A stretch of DNA of 64,000 nt from Trifolium pratense. Its lineage: Eukaryota > Streptophyta > Magnoliopsida > Fabales > Fabaceae. Positions 35,400 to 46,359 of this stretch are shown here, in pieces. The notes under the pieces were generated by a model that was not told the origin of the DNA, ran no database searches, and saw only the letters and a list, made by a program, of their open reading frames with translations. The first letter of the stretch is position 1. Every line of letters begins with the position of its first letter. The stretch spans positions 38,990,338 through 39,054,337 of the forward strand of contig NC_060059.1 of assembly GCF_020283565.1 (NCBI RefSeq). The letters are read 5' to 3'. The translations under genes and the position numbers were made by a program.

Positions 35400-35990
35400 T
35401 GTTCCGGACTGGGCCAAGAGCTGGCCCAATCACTCATGCCCGACATTTGGGGCATGGCCCAATAAGGGGATACTTCCCCGACACGTCAGCCAATGACGTG
35501 TCCTGCTCGACATAACAGATTAGCTCCACGCTAATCACGTGCTCGGCTATCCGTGCACAACGACCCATTCAGCCTTAGCTTAACGGCTAAGCAGCACGTT
35601 TAGCACGTGCTCCTTTATCCAACCACAGCTGTCATGGAGCCTATCCCTTACCCGCGAATAGCGGAACGGCTCCAACCAAGATAGAGGCAAATAACGGCCT
35701 TCCCCTACGATACAGGGACTATCTTGGCAGTTGAGTCTATTGGGCCGGTTATCCCGGCCCAATAGACCAACCTTTGGCCCAGCGCTGGGGGCACTATATA
35801 AGCTCTCATAGACAGGAGAGCCAGGTATTCTGATTCATTCTCACTATACTTTCTCTCTCTTCTTTGTATCTCTCTTGTTCACCTTGCTGACTTAGGCATC
35901 GGAGCACCTGCAGGTACAAACCCCCCCTTCGGTGTGGAAGCTTGAACAACGGACCGGCCATCAATCTATTCTGATCACCAGGTACGATCA
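35400..35990 (+). repeat. 3' LTR of the Tat element
   Basis: 591 bp, one difference from the 5' LTR found by eye. Followed by target copy GAAAA. Confidence 0.95.
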
Positions 35991-35995
35991 GAAAA

Positions 35996-36027
35996 TATGT
36001 GATGGTCAACTTATTTATATTGAATGA
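35996..36027 (+). pseudogene. Detached last codons of the SKIP19-like gene at 23212
   Basis: Reading on from the target site in the native phase gives ICDGQLIYIE and TGA at 36025-36027. The native protein would have been 265 residues, close to the 268 of the intact sister at 42741. Following sequence is its former 3' UTR. Confidence 0.75.
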
Positions 36028-37439
36028 TATATAACTCTATTAGATGATGATTGTTAATTTGTTATGATTGATTCTGAATGTAGTGATGTTAAAAAATGGG
36101 GCTATTATTTTTGAAGAGTTTCTGAAGCTAATGATTTTATTTTGAAAAAGAAATGTGGTTGAAGGCATTGCAAGCCAGGATATTTTATTGTAAAGTTTTG
36201 GGCTTTTGGCTGTATGTTTGATTATTTCAATATCGTGCATGTTGTATTTTCATTGTGTCGATTTTTCTTCCATTTCGATCTCTCTCCTTTTCTTCCATGC
36301 TGTATATATTTTCATTGTGTTCAAACTAAAGTTAAAATTTTGTCGAAAAATAATCAATATTAATTCCTTTTACCCAACATATATCGAATCAAGATACAAT
36401 TCCACCGAATCTTACACCTTCTCAAAGACAAACTTTTTAATCTTGTAAGTAACTTTGTGGCTTATCATAAGAAAGATGTAACATTACTAAAAAAAAAATA
36501 TATAAATTAGCAACATTTTGTATTTAAATTCAAACATAAGTCAATTTCTTTGAACAATTTTTTTCTTTCTTTTCGTTTAACTAAATTTCTTGAAAATCAA
36601 TATCATTACCACTGTAACATTTGAAATAAGTTTTCAATCATTTGAAAATAAATAAATTAATCTCATTTGTGGTGGTCGAACCCTAGTAATGGAATCCCTT
36701 ATCCAAAAGTCATTTTTCTACTAGTGCCTTTTGTTTGTATGGACATCGATTAATTTCTTGGCTTTTGTGTGTCGATGCTGTTTGTAAACTCTTGATATCC
36801 CCACTGGCACACCTTGTGCTGGTAAGGACGATCAACTCGGAGCCATCCTATTTCGATGTTTGACTATTATTTGGACGATCTTGTTCATCAACAAAATTGT
36901 GTTAGACAGAGATAATAAGACCAACCTAAAACTATTGGTTGGGTTAAGCACCCCTAGTTATAGTGCATATTTTCTACAATATGTAATTAATACTCTAAAT
37001 TAGGGCCGGCCTTGAGGGAGTGCAAGGTGCCCTAGCGCGCCGAGCCTCCAAATTTTAAGGGCCTCAAAAAATTATATTATGTGGTAGTAGGTCTTTTAAA
37101 AAAATATGATTCAAAAAATATTAAAAAAAAAAACATTTTAATATTTTTTTAATCTATTTTTATTGTCTAAATTTAAATATTTAGGTGTATGTTTTAGAAA
37201 AATAAAATAAAATGATAAAAAAAAAAGGTTTGTCTTGTTTTAAATATAAACAAAAATTCGTGTATCTTCTCTTTCTTCCTCCCACTAATTAGAATATAAA
37301 TATATTATATGTTTATTACAAAAATGACTTTTTTATATTATTGATGTTATTTGTAATTTAAAAGAGTACTATTTTTTTAAAAAAATTGTGTTTTTTTAAT
37401 TAAATGACTCATTTTTAATTTTCGGTGCAGGGCCTCCAA
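36028..37439. other. Intergenic, no supported gene
   Basis: The first part is the old 3' flank of the disrupted F-box gene. 37005-37440 starts GGGCCGGCCTTGAGGGAG and ends GCAGGGCCTCC, with poly-A/T in between, probably a DNA-element fragment. Confidence 0.4.
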
Positions 37440-38083
37440 ATTGTTGTGGAAACGGGACTAACTTTTATTCTTCTCCCCCGAGCGTTTCACTTTTCAAAAC
37501 ATCTAGGTAGTGCTTATTAAAATTACTCTTTGTGCTTGGTTGTCGTGAATTCGTGATAACTAGTAGTACTAATTATTTTTCCAACGTTTATTGGAAACTA
37601 GTAGTTTTTTTTCTTTCTTTTTCCAACGTTCTATTTGAAATTATTCCGATTGTGGTTTATGTTTCAAGTCAGAAGTCTTTATTTCTATTGTTGTCTATCA
37701 AACTTTTATTTAAAGAGAATGTTAACTTGTGCCCTTAAGGGCACATGTTAAGAAGATAAATGTGGAAAAAATTTATTGAACTTGTGGTGTATTTAATTAT
37801 CTAAACATTAAATTCTTTGTATCATTAAATGCTATATTTCTATTTTTAGGTAGCTTAACATGACCCTTTATTTAATTATATATCTTAATTGTTTTATACT
37901 CCCTCCGTTCCAATTCGGATGATGATTCTAATTTAGACTCCGAAGATGACTATGATCTTGATGATTCTGAATGTGGTACTATAAGCGATGATGACAAACG
38001 AGGTTATTTTTATCGTATTCTTGGCTTGCTTTCTCAATAGAAAATTCTGATGAAAGTGATCATTCTGACAATGATCCTTGAAA
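37440..38083 (+). pseudogene. Relict SKIP19-like gene: promoter block plus acidic tail only
   Basis: 37440-37600 matches the upstream block of the other family members (GACTAACTTTTATTCTTCTC, ACTTTTCAAAACATCTAG, and the dyad TTTCCAACGTTTATTGGAAA). The body is missing. From 37915 one frame reads SDDDSNLDSEDDYDLDDSEC and ISDDDKRGYF. A second frame then gives ENSDESDHSDNDP and TGA near 38081. Such acidic tails end this F-box family. CTCCCTCCGTTCC at 37900 is a MITE end, suggesting that an insertion removed the middle. Confidence 0.55.
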
Positions 38084-38559
38084 ACATTAAGTTATTCGAT
38101 TATTGATTCTGAATGTTTTATTTTGATGTTGATTAAGTTATTTGATTATATATGTTATTTGTGTTTGCCGTATGATTGCAATTGTGTTTCTTCTTTGATA
38201 ATGATCAATGCTACTACATGCCAGTTATGCAGCATATGAAAAAGAATTAGACTATTACTTGATTGAAAGTTATATCGACAATCAGAATAACTTAACAAAT
38301 GAGTATGCGATGACGATCACTGTGTCTGATGCAATGAAACAACCATACCTGCTAATACATTGAGTACAAGAAACAACATCGCACAGAATAGTTACTATAG
38401 TTGAAGGAATTTTATACATGATAGTCATCTACTCAACTACGACTGTAAAACACAAGGACCAACCCCTGAGCATAATTATATCACAGCATAGAATAGATAA
38501 CATCACACATTCACAGCAGGCCCTGCAGAATACCAGCAACTATTCGGATATAATCAAAT

Positions 38560-38870
38560 TAGCGAAATCTTTCCCCTTCCAATTCCATCAAATTTGTGGG
38601 AACACATTTTGCTCGATTTGGTCACCGGCCTACCTAATTCCAATGGATACTCTGTTATTCTTTTAGTGGTTAATCGATTTTCAAAGGGTATACATCTTGG
38701 CCCGTGCTCTTCCCTCCCACTTTAACCCTTACTGTCCTAGAATTATTTGTCAACATGGATTGAAAGCTACATGGGATACTTAAGAAAGAGTATTGTCTCA
38801 GATCGTGACCCTAAGAGTAGTCATTTATTTCATCAACAATGTTGTTAGTTACATATAGGGGAAAATACCA
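38560..38870 (+). pseudogene. Ty3/gypsy integrase fragment
   Basis: One frame reads ILLDLVTGLPNSNGYSVILL and VVNRFSKGIHLG, the integrase core with its first catalytic Asp (LDLVTGLP). Further on, IVSDRDPKS matches the second Asp motif (VSDRDP). Stops and shifts interrupt it. No LTR was found nearby. Confidence 0.75.
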
Positions 38871-39339
38871 GAATGTTATACAATTCCACTGTGCAATAGT
38901 GCTATAACATCACTTTAACCGCTATTTGATAATATTTTGTACTAATTTTTTTATACAAGGATGTTTAGTGTATCACAAAACAATTGCGGTATTACAAATT
39001 TTGTTGCGCTATAGCGATTTAGTGCCACTATAGTTGCTATTTAATAACACAGTTCATCAGTTGTGTTGATATTGGCGTAGATGGAACTTGGAAGCTTGGA
39101 TGACCACACAACACAAGGCATATCAAATTCTCTAACACTTGGCATGAGGGAAAATACATTCTAAGGCATTAAATTTACATTTTTTTTTGGCATTATTACT
39201 TTGGTTCAATGATACCAAATGAAAATGTTACAATAAAATGAAAATTAATTAGACTAAAAACCTTAAATATTGATTTCAAGAAATGTTTTTTAAATGAGTA
39301 ACATAATGTTATATTAGTTTTAACGATATTGGTATCAAT
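38871..39339. other. Spacer with MITE debris
   Basis: About 38900-39060 repeats the CTATAGCGATTTAGTGCCACTATAG type seen near 12400. No gene. Confidence 0.4.
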
Positions 39340-39686
39340 GATTTTGTACTCACACAACTCATAACATTTATATTCTCTATGATTAGGTGGATAACCTACG
39401 AATACACATGTAACTTATTTCAAGAGGTTGGGGGAATTAGAGAATAGCACATACATACGAAAACTCGAAGATGAGAATAGGAAGGATTTCTTTGGCAGAG
39501 TATCTTAGTGGGTGAGTGGAGTGCGAGCTTTTTGTTGGTTGGTAAGGATGTTATGTAAATATATTGCAAGGTATGGTGCCAAAAGGATGGCGTGATAGAG
39601 GCATGAGCTAGAAGGGTGCGGATGATGTTATTTATAGTATTAATTTTTCTTTTGGCTGTTCTATTTTGAGGAGGAAGTGGGAACAT
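39340..39686 (-). pseudogene. Ty1/copia integrase fragment
   Basis: The minus strand reads PPQNRTAKRKINTINNIIRT and PSYSHLRVFVCMCY, the end of a copia integrase core (usual PPQNGVAERKNR..., YSHLRVFGC). Further on, CVFVGYPPNHREYKCYEL matches the next block of copia pol. G to R in QNG and E to K at the catalytic AERK position suggest an inactive relic. Confidence 0.75.
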
Positions 39687-40659
39687 GGAAATCTGGAAGA
39701 AATGTCATTGAGTTCACAATTTTTTTAGAAAGAGCATTGTCATATTTTTACATTATCACATTGAAAACATTTAATTTCTTGATCAAATTAGGTTTTAATG
39801 TGAGCATGAAATTGAAGAAACATAGAATTAACTTGAAAACATTTAATTTCTCGTTAAAATTAGGTTTTTAATTCAATGGATACTACAAAAAAGAAAGTGT
39901 GAAATTTTTACATAATCAATAACAAATAAAAAAAGGCAAATGCTAAACAGTGTCCCGACACTGTTTAAGGAGGAATAAATTCTGATGGGTCCCTCATGTT
40001 TTACATAGATGTAAGGAAAACTAGTTTAAGTAATTAAAAAAAGAAAAAGTAAGAAAGAGAAATTTAAATGCTCAACCGTATACACTACACGCGCTAAGTC
40101 TCTACACATTCCTCTTTCTTCACATATTTGTACTGTACCACTTTTATAGAAAGTGTTATGAAGGTGTATTTTGTTTCTTTTCTCATATACTGTACTCTTT
40201 TCTTTCTCATGCTTAACTTTTCCCGCAGCAACTCATATCTATAAGTTACTAATATTCAAGCTTAAATTTTCTTCTTTTTTCCCATTAGTGATTTTTTTTT
40301 TCTTTCTGATGCATACTTGGTTATTGTTAGATGGAAGTTCTTATTAGATAAGCTTAATTAAACTGTTATTTTTTTTTTTTGATAGAAGCTTAAACTGTTA
40401 TTTTATTCAAGCTTAATTTTTTTTGTTCCGTGTGAATATATTTTGGAGGTTATTGTTAGATAGAAGTTCTTATTAGATAAGCTTAAACTGTTTTATTTAT
40501 TCAAGCTTAATTTTTTTTTGTTCTGTGTGAATTTTTTTTTGTTTCGTGTGAATATATTTTGGAGGTTATTGTTAGATGAAAGTTCTTATTAGATAAGCTT
40601 AATTTTTTTTTTCCGCCTTGTGTTTGTGAATATTTTTTATGTTTGGAATGCATACTAGG
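39687..40659. other. AT-rich spacer with a short tandem duplication
   Basis: No gene. Units of about 120 bp recur at 40316-40630. Confidence 0.45.
40316..40630. repeat. Imperfect tandem repeat, about 3 units
   Basis: GTTATTGTTAGATNGAAGTTCTTATTAGATAAGCTTAA occurs three times (about 40320, 40450, 40565), separated by CAAGCTTAATTTTTTTTGTTC and GTGTGAATATATTTTGGAG. Confidence 0.65.
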
Positions 40660-41729
40660 TAGAGCTGTCAAAATGGGCTAGCCCGAATGGGCCAGCCCGC
40701 CAAGCCCGATTTTTTTTCCGGGCTCGGGCCTTGAAAATCCTAGCCCGAATTATTTCCGGGCTTTTTAGCCCGGCCCGACAAAGCCGATTAAAATATGGGC
40801 TAGCCCGAATGGGCCGCAAGCGGCCCGCAAGCCCGAAAAAATTAAAATTAAAAATAAAATATAAATATAAATATAAATAATTTATTTCGGATGATTTGAA
40901 ATTAGTTTGTAATATAAATTATAAAATACCGTCCGCTACTTAAGTAGCAGGAGTAAAAATAGGGCACCCAAGAAACTCGTAGGTAGCGAAAGAGTAAAAA
41001 TAGGACGCGCGAGAAACTCGTACGTAGGGGATGAATAAAAATAGGGCGCGCGAGAAACTCGTACGTAGCGGATGAGTAAAAATAGGGCACGCGAGAAAGT
41101 CGTAGGTAGCGGATGAGTAAAAATATGACGCGCGAGAAACTCGTAAGTAGCGGATGCGTAAAAATAGGGCGCGAGAAACTCGTAGGTAGTGGATGAGTAA
41201 AAATAGGGCGCGCGAGAAACTCGTACATAGTGGATGAATAAAAATAGGGCGCGCGAGAAATTCGTAGTAGCGGATGAGTAAAAATAGGGTGCGCAAGAAA
41301 GTCCTAGGTAGCAGATGAGTAAAAATATGACGCGCGAGAAACTCGTAAGTAGCGGATGCGTAAAAATAGGGCGCAAGAAACTCGTAGGTAGTGGATGAGT
41401 AAAAATAGGGCGCGCGAGAAACTCGTAGATAGGAGATGAGTAAAAATACGGCGCGCGCGAATTATATAATATTTATAGTGGATGAGTAAAAAATAGGACG
41501 CGCGAGAATTACTAATGCTATTTATATAGTTGAGTTTGAGCACTAAAAGTAAAATAAAAAAAGATAAACCGGGCCGCCCGAAAAGCCCGACTACCCGTAC
41601 CGGGCCGGGCTTGGACACTAATTTTGGTAGCCCGTTTTTTTATCCGGGCTTTCTAACCCGGCCCGACGAAGCCCGAAGCCCGACCGGCCCGGCCCGAAAT
41701 TGGCCGGACCGCCCGTTTTGACAGCTCTA
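40660..41729. mobile_element. Non-autonomous hAT element, 1070 bp
   Basis: Left TAGAGCTGTCAAAATGGGC and right GCCCGTTTTGACAGCTCTA are inverted termini. The 8-bp target copies ATACTAGG lie at 40652-40659 and 41730-41737. Subterminal regions are packed with GGGCTAGCCCG/GCCCGAA motifs in both orientations. The middle is a minisatellite. No transposase. Confidence 0.9.
40928..41500. repeat. Minisatellite inside the hAT element, ~40-bp unit
   Basis: About 14 units of GATGAGTAAAAATAGGGCGC, GCGAGAAACTCGTAGGTAGC with small variation. GCGCGCGAG makes it locally GC-rich in an AT-rich context. Confidence 0.85.
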
Positions 41730-41737
41730 ATACTAGG

Positions 41738-42191
41738 TTGTCCTACTAATAATTCAAGATAATTTTTTCCACAAGGAAAATGAATGGCCGCGCGTGTCTA
41801 CTACTCACATAATTGAAAGTGTAATCTACAGTGTGAAAGTACTACTATCTATGCTATAATAATTGACATACTGAAATTTAAATTTACTGCTACCAAGGTA
41901 TAATAATGGGACCCACTGAAATTTATTCTTTCTTAAACAGTGCCCTAGCAGCACCCATAAAAAAAATATTTTTTACATCTTCCAATGAAACTTATTTCAA
42001 GGAAAACACAAAAAGTCATACTTCAAATTATCACATTTTACTTTTTTTAATAAGTTACATGTCTTTTATTTTTGTTATATTATGGGACGGAGGGAGTACA
42101 TTAATTATTGAGTGAATTTAAAAAGATGAAATGTCTTTTATAAAAAGAATCGAAATACTAATTAAAAAACTATTTAATGTTGAGAGATATA
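41738..42191. other. Spacer with a MITE end
   Basis: GGGACGGAGGGAGTA near 42083-42098 is the right end of a CTCCCTCC-type MITE whose left end is not clear. No gene. Confidence 0.4.
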
Positions 42192-42489
42192 CTCCTTCCG
42201 GTCTCAAATGAAATATAAGTAACAAAACAAAAAAAATTAAAAGTCTGAAATATAAGTAAAAGTCTACTTCAATCATTATGTTTTATGTCATTATTCTAAT
42301 TTTACCCTTAAATTAAATATTAATTCAACCAATAAATGCAATGTTCTACACTTTTCAAGAAAGCTATAATTGAAAATAAAATATTTTTTCTCTATAATCA
42401 ATGCACTTAACTTACTGTACTTTGTTAAAGGGTGTGTTTTTTTTTTTTTTAACTTTTGTTTATATACTAGTATAAGACTAGAGAGGGAG
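42192..42489. mobile_element. Stowaway/mariner-type MITE, 298 bp
   Basis: TA then CTCCTTCCGGTCTCAAATG at the left; AGACTAGAGAGGGAG then TA at the right. More diverged than the copy at 19664. It sits just upstream of the F-box gene promoter block. Confidence 0.65.
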
Positions 42490-42624
42490 TAGTCTCTATC
42501 TAAAGTTTTTATCGGAAACAGAGCAACTTTTAATCTTCTCCCCCAACATATCACTTTTCAAAACGTTTAGTTAGTGTCTTAAATAAAGGTTGTATTGTTT
42601 ATCGTGTTAATTAATAATTCTGTT

Positions 42625-42649
42625 TTTCCAATGTTTAATTTATTGGAAA
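42625..42649 (+). promoter_or_regulatory. CCAAT/ATTGG dyad upstream of the SKIP19-like gene at 42741
   Basis: TTTCCAAT, nine bases, ATTGGAAA. The same two arms with a four-base spacer occur at 57128-57147 and (one mismatch) 37578-37597. Confidence 0.5.
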
Positions 42650-42740
42650 TATGTTTCACTTTCAAAACTCTTAGTCTTCACTTATTGGTATATTATACAC
42701 TACTCCATGAGTCAAATTACCATAGTGTTTGATTTGCACG

Positions 42741-43700
42741 ATGTCAATGAATTCTTTTCCAGTAAAGGAATTGGAAGGAGAGAGTCCAAATTGGCTCGAA
42801 CTTCCTACAGATATCACAACAAACATTCTTCAAAGGCTTAACTCCATTGACATTCTCACAAGTGCATGTCAAGTATCTCCTTTATGGTGGAACATTTCTA
42901 AAGATCCTCTCATGTGGCGTACCGTTGACATGACACGCTGGTCACGCTTCATTCCGTATAAGAATTTGGTAAAAATTTGTCGCATTGCAGTTGATCGAAG
43001 TTGTGGTCAGTTAGAAAATATTTATATTCAGAATTTTGGAACTGATGATCTCCTTGCATACATTGCTGATTGGTATTTACAATTACTTAGCTTTTGAATT
43101 TCTTTTTTTTTTTTGCTTTCAAGTGTTACTTTTTTTAAGATGTCTTGTTGCTTAGTGATTGGTAAGTTTCTTATTTCTATTTCGAAGCATTCATTATTAA
43201 TAGAATTTTTACTTAATTGATGTAGTTCTGGTAGTTACTTACGAAGGTTGCAGCTTAAAAATTGTGAAGAAGTCTCTGATAAAGGATTTATCGAATGTGT
43301 AATGAAACTTCCTCTATTAGAGGAGCTTAACATTACATACAATGAACAACTCTCCAAAGATTCAATTGAAGTTGTTGCCCGAAGTTGCCCTCTTTTGAAA
43401 TCACTTGAATATGGCAGGAGTGTTGATGATGAGTACGTAGAAGACTATAATAATGAGGCATATGCTATTGCTGAAACAATGCCTGGATTACATAATCTTA
43501 AAATTTCTGGAATTAATTTTATCGATAATGATGGGGTTCGTGCTATTCTTGATGGATGTCCTCTCCTCGAATCTTTCGACCTTTCATATTGTTTTAATTT
43601 GTATTTGACTAGAAGTTTACAGATAAGGTGTCTTGAGCAAATTAAGAATGTTAAGCTTCCATTTATTTGTTCTTCAGATGATTGGGACTCTGATAATTGA
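42741..43700 (+). CDS. SKIP19/FBL23-like F-box/LRR protein (intact)
   Basis: Exon 1 is 42741-43072 and exon 2 is 43226-43700 (GATTG|GTATTT, GATGTAG|T), giving 268 residues. The F-box spans about residues 15-60 (NWLELPTDITTNILQRLNSI, WWNISKDPLMWR). The C-terminal two thirds carry LRRs: YLRRLQLKNCEEVSDKGF, PLLEELNITYNEQLSKDS, CPLLKSLEY, PGLHNLKISGINF and CPLLESFDLSYCFNL. The acidic end is SSDDWDSDN. The order and the phrase AxAETMPxL..GVRAILDGCP match Arabidopsis SKIP19/FBL23, SCF adaptors whose targets are not known. Start ATG 42741 is the first in-frame ATG and precedes a well-aligned N-terminus. It is the only fully intact two-exon member in the window. Confidence 0.88.
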
Positions 43701-44588
43701 TATATTATCTTCCGTTCTTAGACGATAATCCAATTGGTCAAAAAAATATTTCTTGATATTGGTTGGTAATCTTGTTGAAGACGTCCGATGTCTAGCGAAA
43801 TTGGTTAAGTTATAAAGTTTATTATTCTTTTTCTTTTTTTGGTTTTTTACCATCAATTGTTTCAATGAGCCACCCAATTGGTTTGAAGGTCAGTTTTGAT
43901 AACAAGTGGTTTCAGTTTTCTTCCTATTGTAGAGAGATTGAACCGTGATTATTTTTATCAAATTCAGCGATAATTATAGTGGTCAAGAGACTCAATTCAA
44001 TAAGCTTTCCCAAGGTAGTGATAATTCAATACCAACACTAGTGTTCGTTGCCAATAGAATTTGCCATAATCCCTAGTTTTATGTTGGCTATAAAACCTTA
44101 TTTTTCTATGCACAAAACTGTCCATATATATAGAAAAATAAAAACCTTAAAATTAGGAACCAATTTTCTCAAGAAATTTGCACGCCTGCATCCGTGCATA
44201 CTTACTATGCACCGGTTCAAGTTACTTTTGGATTCGGCCACATCCGTCTTGTATCTTTACAAACCCTCCTTCTAACGGTACAAGAAACTCTAGGGCTTCT
44301 TCACCTCATGCCATGCATCGGTGCATCTTGAACTGGTGCATGACTGGTGTCATGCACCAGTTCACCAGTTTCACTCTTTCCTGGGTTGCTTGCACTAGTG
44401 CATATCTGATATGCACTGATTCGTCTTGAACTTAAACAAAGTTGACTTTTCCTGATTTTAAATTAATCCTCACAATATCAGTTACTATCTTTGAATCAAT
44501 AATTTAATATGAATATTCAAAGTTTTTTTTTATATATCAAACTCTCAAGCTTATTTTTATTTTTATTTTTGAGATTCATCTTCAACTC
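43701..44588. other. 3' flank and spacer with GTGCAT-rich block
   Basis: No gene. 44175-44432 is dense in GTGCAT/ATGCAC in both orientations and includes a perfect 14-bp hairpin. The target copy AACTC of the next element is at 44584-44588. Confidence 0.45.
44331..44362. repeat. Perfect 14-bp inverted repeat
   Basis: AACTGGTGCATGAC, TGGT, GTCATGCACCAGTT: a stem of 14 pairs with a 4-base loop. Confidence 0.9.
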
Positions 44589-44876
44589 TGATGTAGGAGA
44601 GTTTATTTAGATTTGTTATTTTTATTATTCTAGATTTGCTATATTTTTTCTAAAAAAAAACAAAAAAAAAAAGATTTGTTATATTTTTTTATTTCCCTTA
44701 CTATTTAAACCAAACTATTGTAGCCTTGAGGGGCAGTTTTTTATTCAATAAAATATTCGAGTTTTATCTCAATCTTCGGTGGACTCCGAAACCCTATTTT
44801 GACAAGTTTGTGCTTGCGGCTTGTTTTATCAATTAGGTTTAGTGTTTTGCTAACCTAGCGCTTCCGTACTGCGTCA
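44589..44876 (+). repeat. 5' LTR of the old gypsy element
   Basis: 288 bp, followed by GGCATCAGAGC (44880-44890), a decayed Met-tRNA binding site (usual GGTATCAGAGC). Confidence 0.8.
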
Positions 44877-44924
44877 GTCGGCATCAGAGCAGGTTTTCCC
44901 TGTTCTTTTATGAATTGAACAGCC

Positions 44925-46292
44925 ATGGGAGATCAACCAATAACCACGGTATAGCTCAAGGGTACCGCTGCTTTTACCACGACCGTAACTGCTTTGAATG
45001 TACAAATAATGGCGTTAGCAAAGTTGAACAACAACGCCGACAACAACACCAACATCAACAACAGAAATGATAACAACAATGACAACAGAAACGACGACAA
45101 CAACCACAACAAAAGGGGAGGGGGACCAATTACAGTTATTAGGGTTCGTAATAACAACAACTCTACTACTGATGACTCAAGTTGCGAGGATGAGGAAGTC
45201 ATGACCGAAGAAGAATCTGATGAGAGAGTGAATTTTGTGCTTCAGCAGATGTTACTAGCATCCAAAGAGGAAGGCCAGCGCAAAAATTTGTTGAAGACTC
45301 ATTGTTTTGTCAATAACAAAGTATGTGACGTGATAGTAGATAATGGGAGCACGGAGAACTTGGTGTCAAAAAAAATTGGTAGATTATTTCAAGTTGTCCA
45401 CAGAGCCTCATGAGAAACCATACTCTCTTGGCTGGGTCAGCAATGAATCTCAGGTACGAGTAACGATGTCCTGCAAAGTTGTCATATCCATCGGCAAACA
45501 TTATAGAGAATAGGTACTTTGTGATGCAATGTCAATGATATTACTTATCGGGGACGTGATAATGTGATTCTATTTACTCGGGGAACCCATAAGATTGCTA
45601 TGGCACATGTTTTACAATTTAATAAGAAACCGAAAGAAACTGAAGTAGTTGCCAAACAAGATGCTTCGGTTAAAGTTGACGAATCCAAAGGTGAGAATAA
45701 AGAGATCGATGAACAGGATAATTCAGAGAAAGGTGATGCAAATGAAGGTGGAGAAGAAAAGTTGAATATAGAATCAAAGGTTCAAACGGGGGTGAAGTCT
45801 AAAACGGTAGAAACTACATTTATTGAGGAAGGAGTGTTCAATCTAGAATTGGAAGGTAGTTTCAACGTGAACAACAATGACATGGACTGCGACATTCAAA
45901 CAGAGGCGACACCAGAAATTGGTGAAGAAACAAAGGAGATAGAAGTGTGTGTAACAAATTTATTGTCATTAGTAACGCAATATGATATGACTTGAAGGAC
46001 AACACAAACAGAGGAACATACGAACATAATAGGAGGAAAGCATCGAGGAAAAGAGACTCCAACTAGGATAAAAAAATTAGTCTTGTGCAAGTCTGGCGAA
46101 CCACATCTAGATGTCGGCCTACATGTGACAACTTTGTCTAAGCCATATGTATTTGTGCGAAATACGTCATCAATCTCACCTCTACCAGAACCTCCAGACA
46201 ACAAGATGCAGGCAGCGACTTCCATATCAGCAAAACCGTCGCATCACAGTCGTCACATTGAACTCAAGGAATTACATGTAGATTGGGTTTAG
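44925..46292 (+). pseudogene. Gypsy gag/protease remnant
   Basis: ATG 44925 meets TAG at 44952-44954 after nine codons. The frame then continues through an Asn-rich stretch to VNNKVCDVIVDNGSTENLVS, a retroviral-type aspartic protease core (Asp-Asn-Gly where Asp-Ser/Thr/Gly-Gly is usual). A frame change at the A run near 45370 leads to EPHEKPYSLGWVSNESQVRV. A deletion near 45540 joins this to DITYRGRDNVILFTRGTHKI. The rest (to 46292) is acidic and unrecognised. No RT follows. Confidence 0.7.
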
Positions 46293-46359
46293 TTCAGGTT
46301 TTACCATAAATCTTATGATAAAATTCTAATTCTGTGTGCCATCTTTGAGCAATGGGACC

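Larger units (their letters stand above)
24084..35990 (+). mobile_element. Full-length Ty3/gypsy Tat-lineage LTR retrotransposon, 11.9 kb
   Basis: Two 591-bp LTRs (TG..CA) flank the element, and the target copies GAAAA lie at 24079-24083 and 35991-35995. Order: LTR, primer binding site, gag-pol (+), antisense spliced gene (-), polypurine tract, LTR. The pol order PR-RT-RNase H-second RNase H-integrase without chromodomain marks the Tat lineage. By eye the LTRs differ at one site (CTCTCC against CTCTCA in the leader after the TATA box). With an assumed 1.3e-8 substitutions per site per year, one change in 591 bp implies roughly 65,000 years. Coding frames are intact, so the copy may still be active. 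Confidence 0.95.

Noticed and set aside
40928..41500. Array that looks superficially like a CRISPR
   Set aside because: Units are contiguous and spacers are not unique; the context is a plant hAT element.
40902..41618. Several overlapping minus-strand open frames rich in FLARPIFTHPL-type repeats
   Set aside because: They are translations of the 40-bp minisatellite in all three frames, with no start context or family match.
45564..45995. Glu/Lys-rich 143-codon frame taken as a separate host gene
   Set aside because: It starts with DITYRGRDNVILFTRGTHKI, a continuation of the gypsy protease region, and lies inside the old LTR element.
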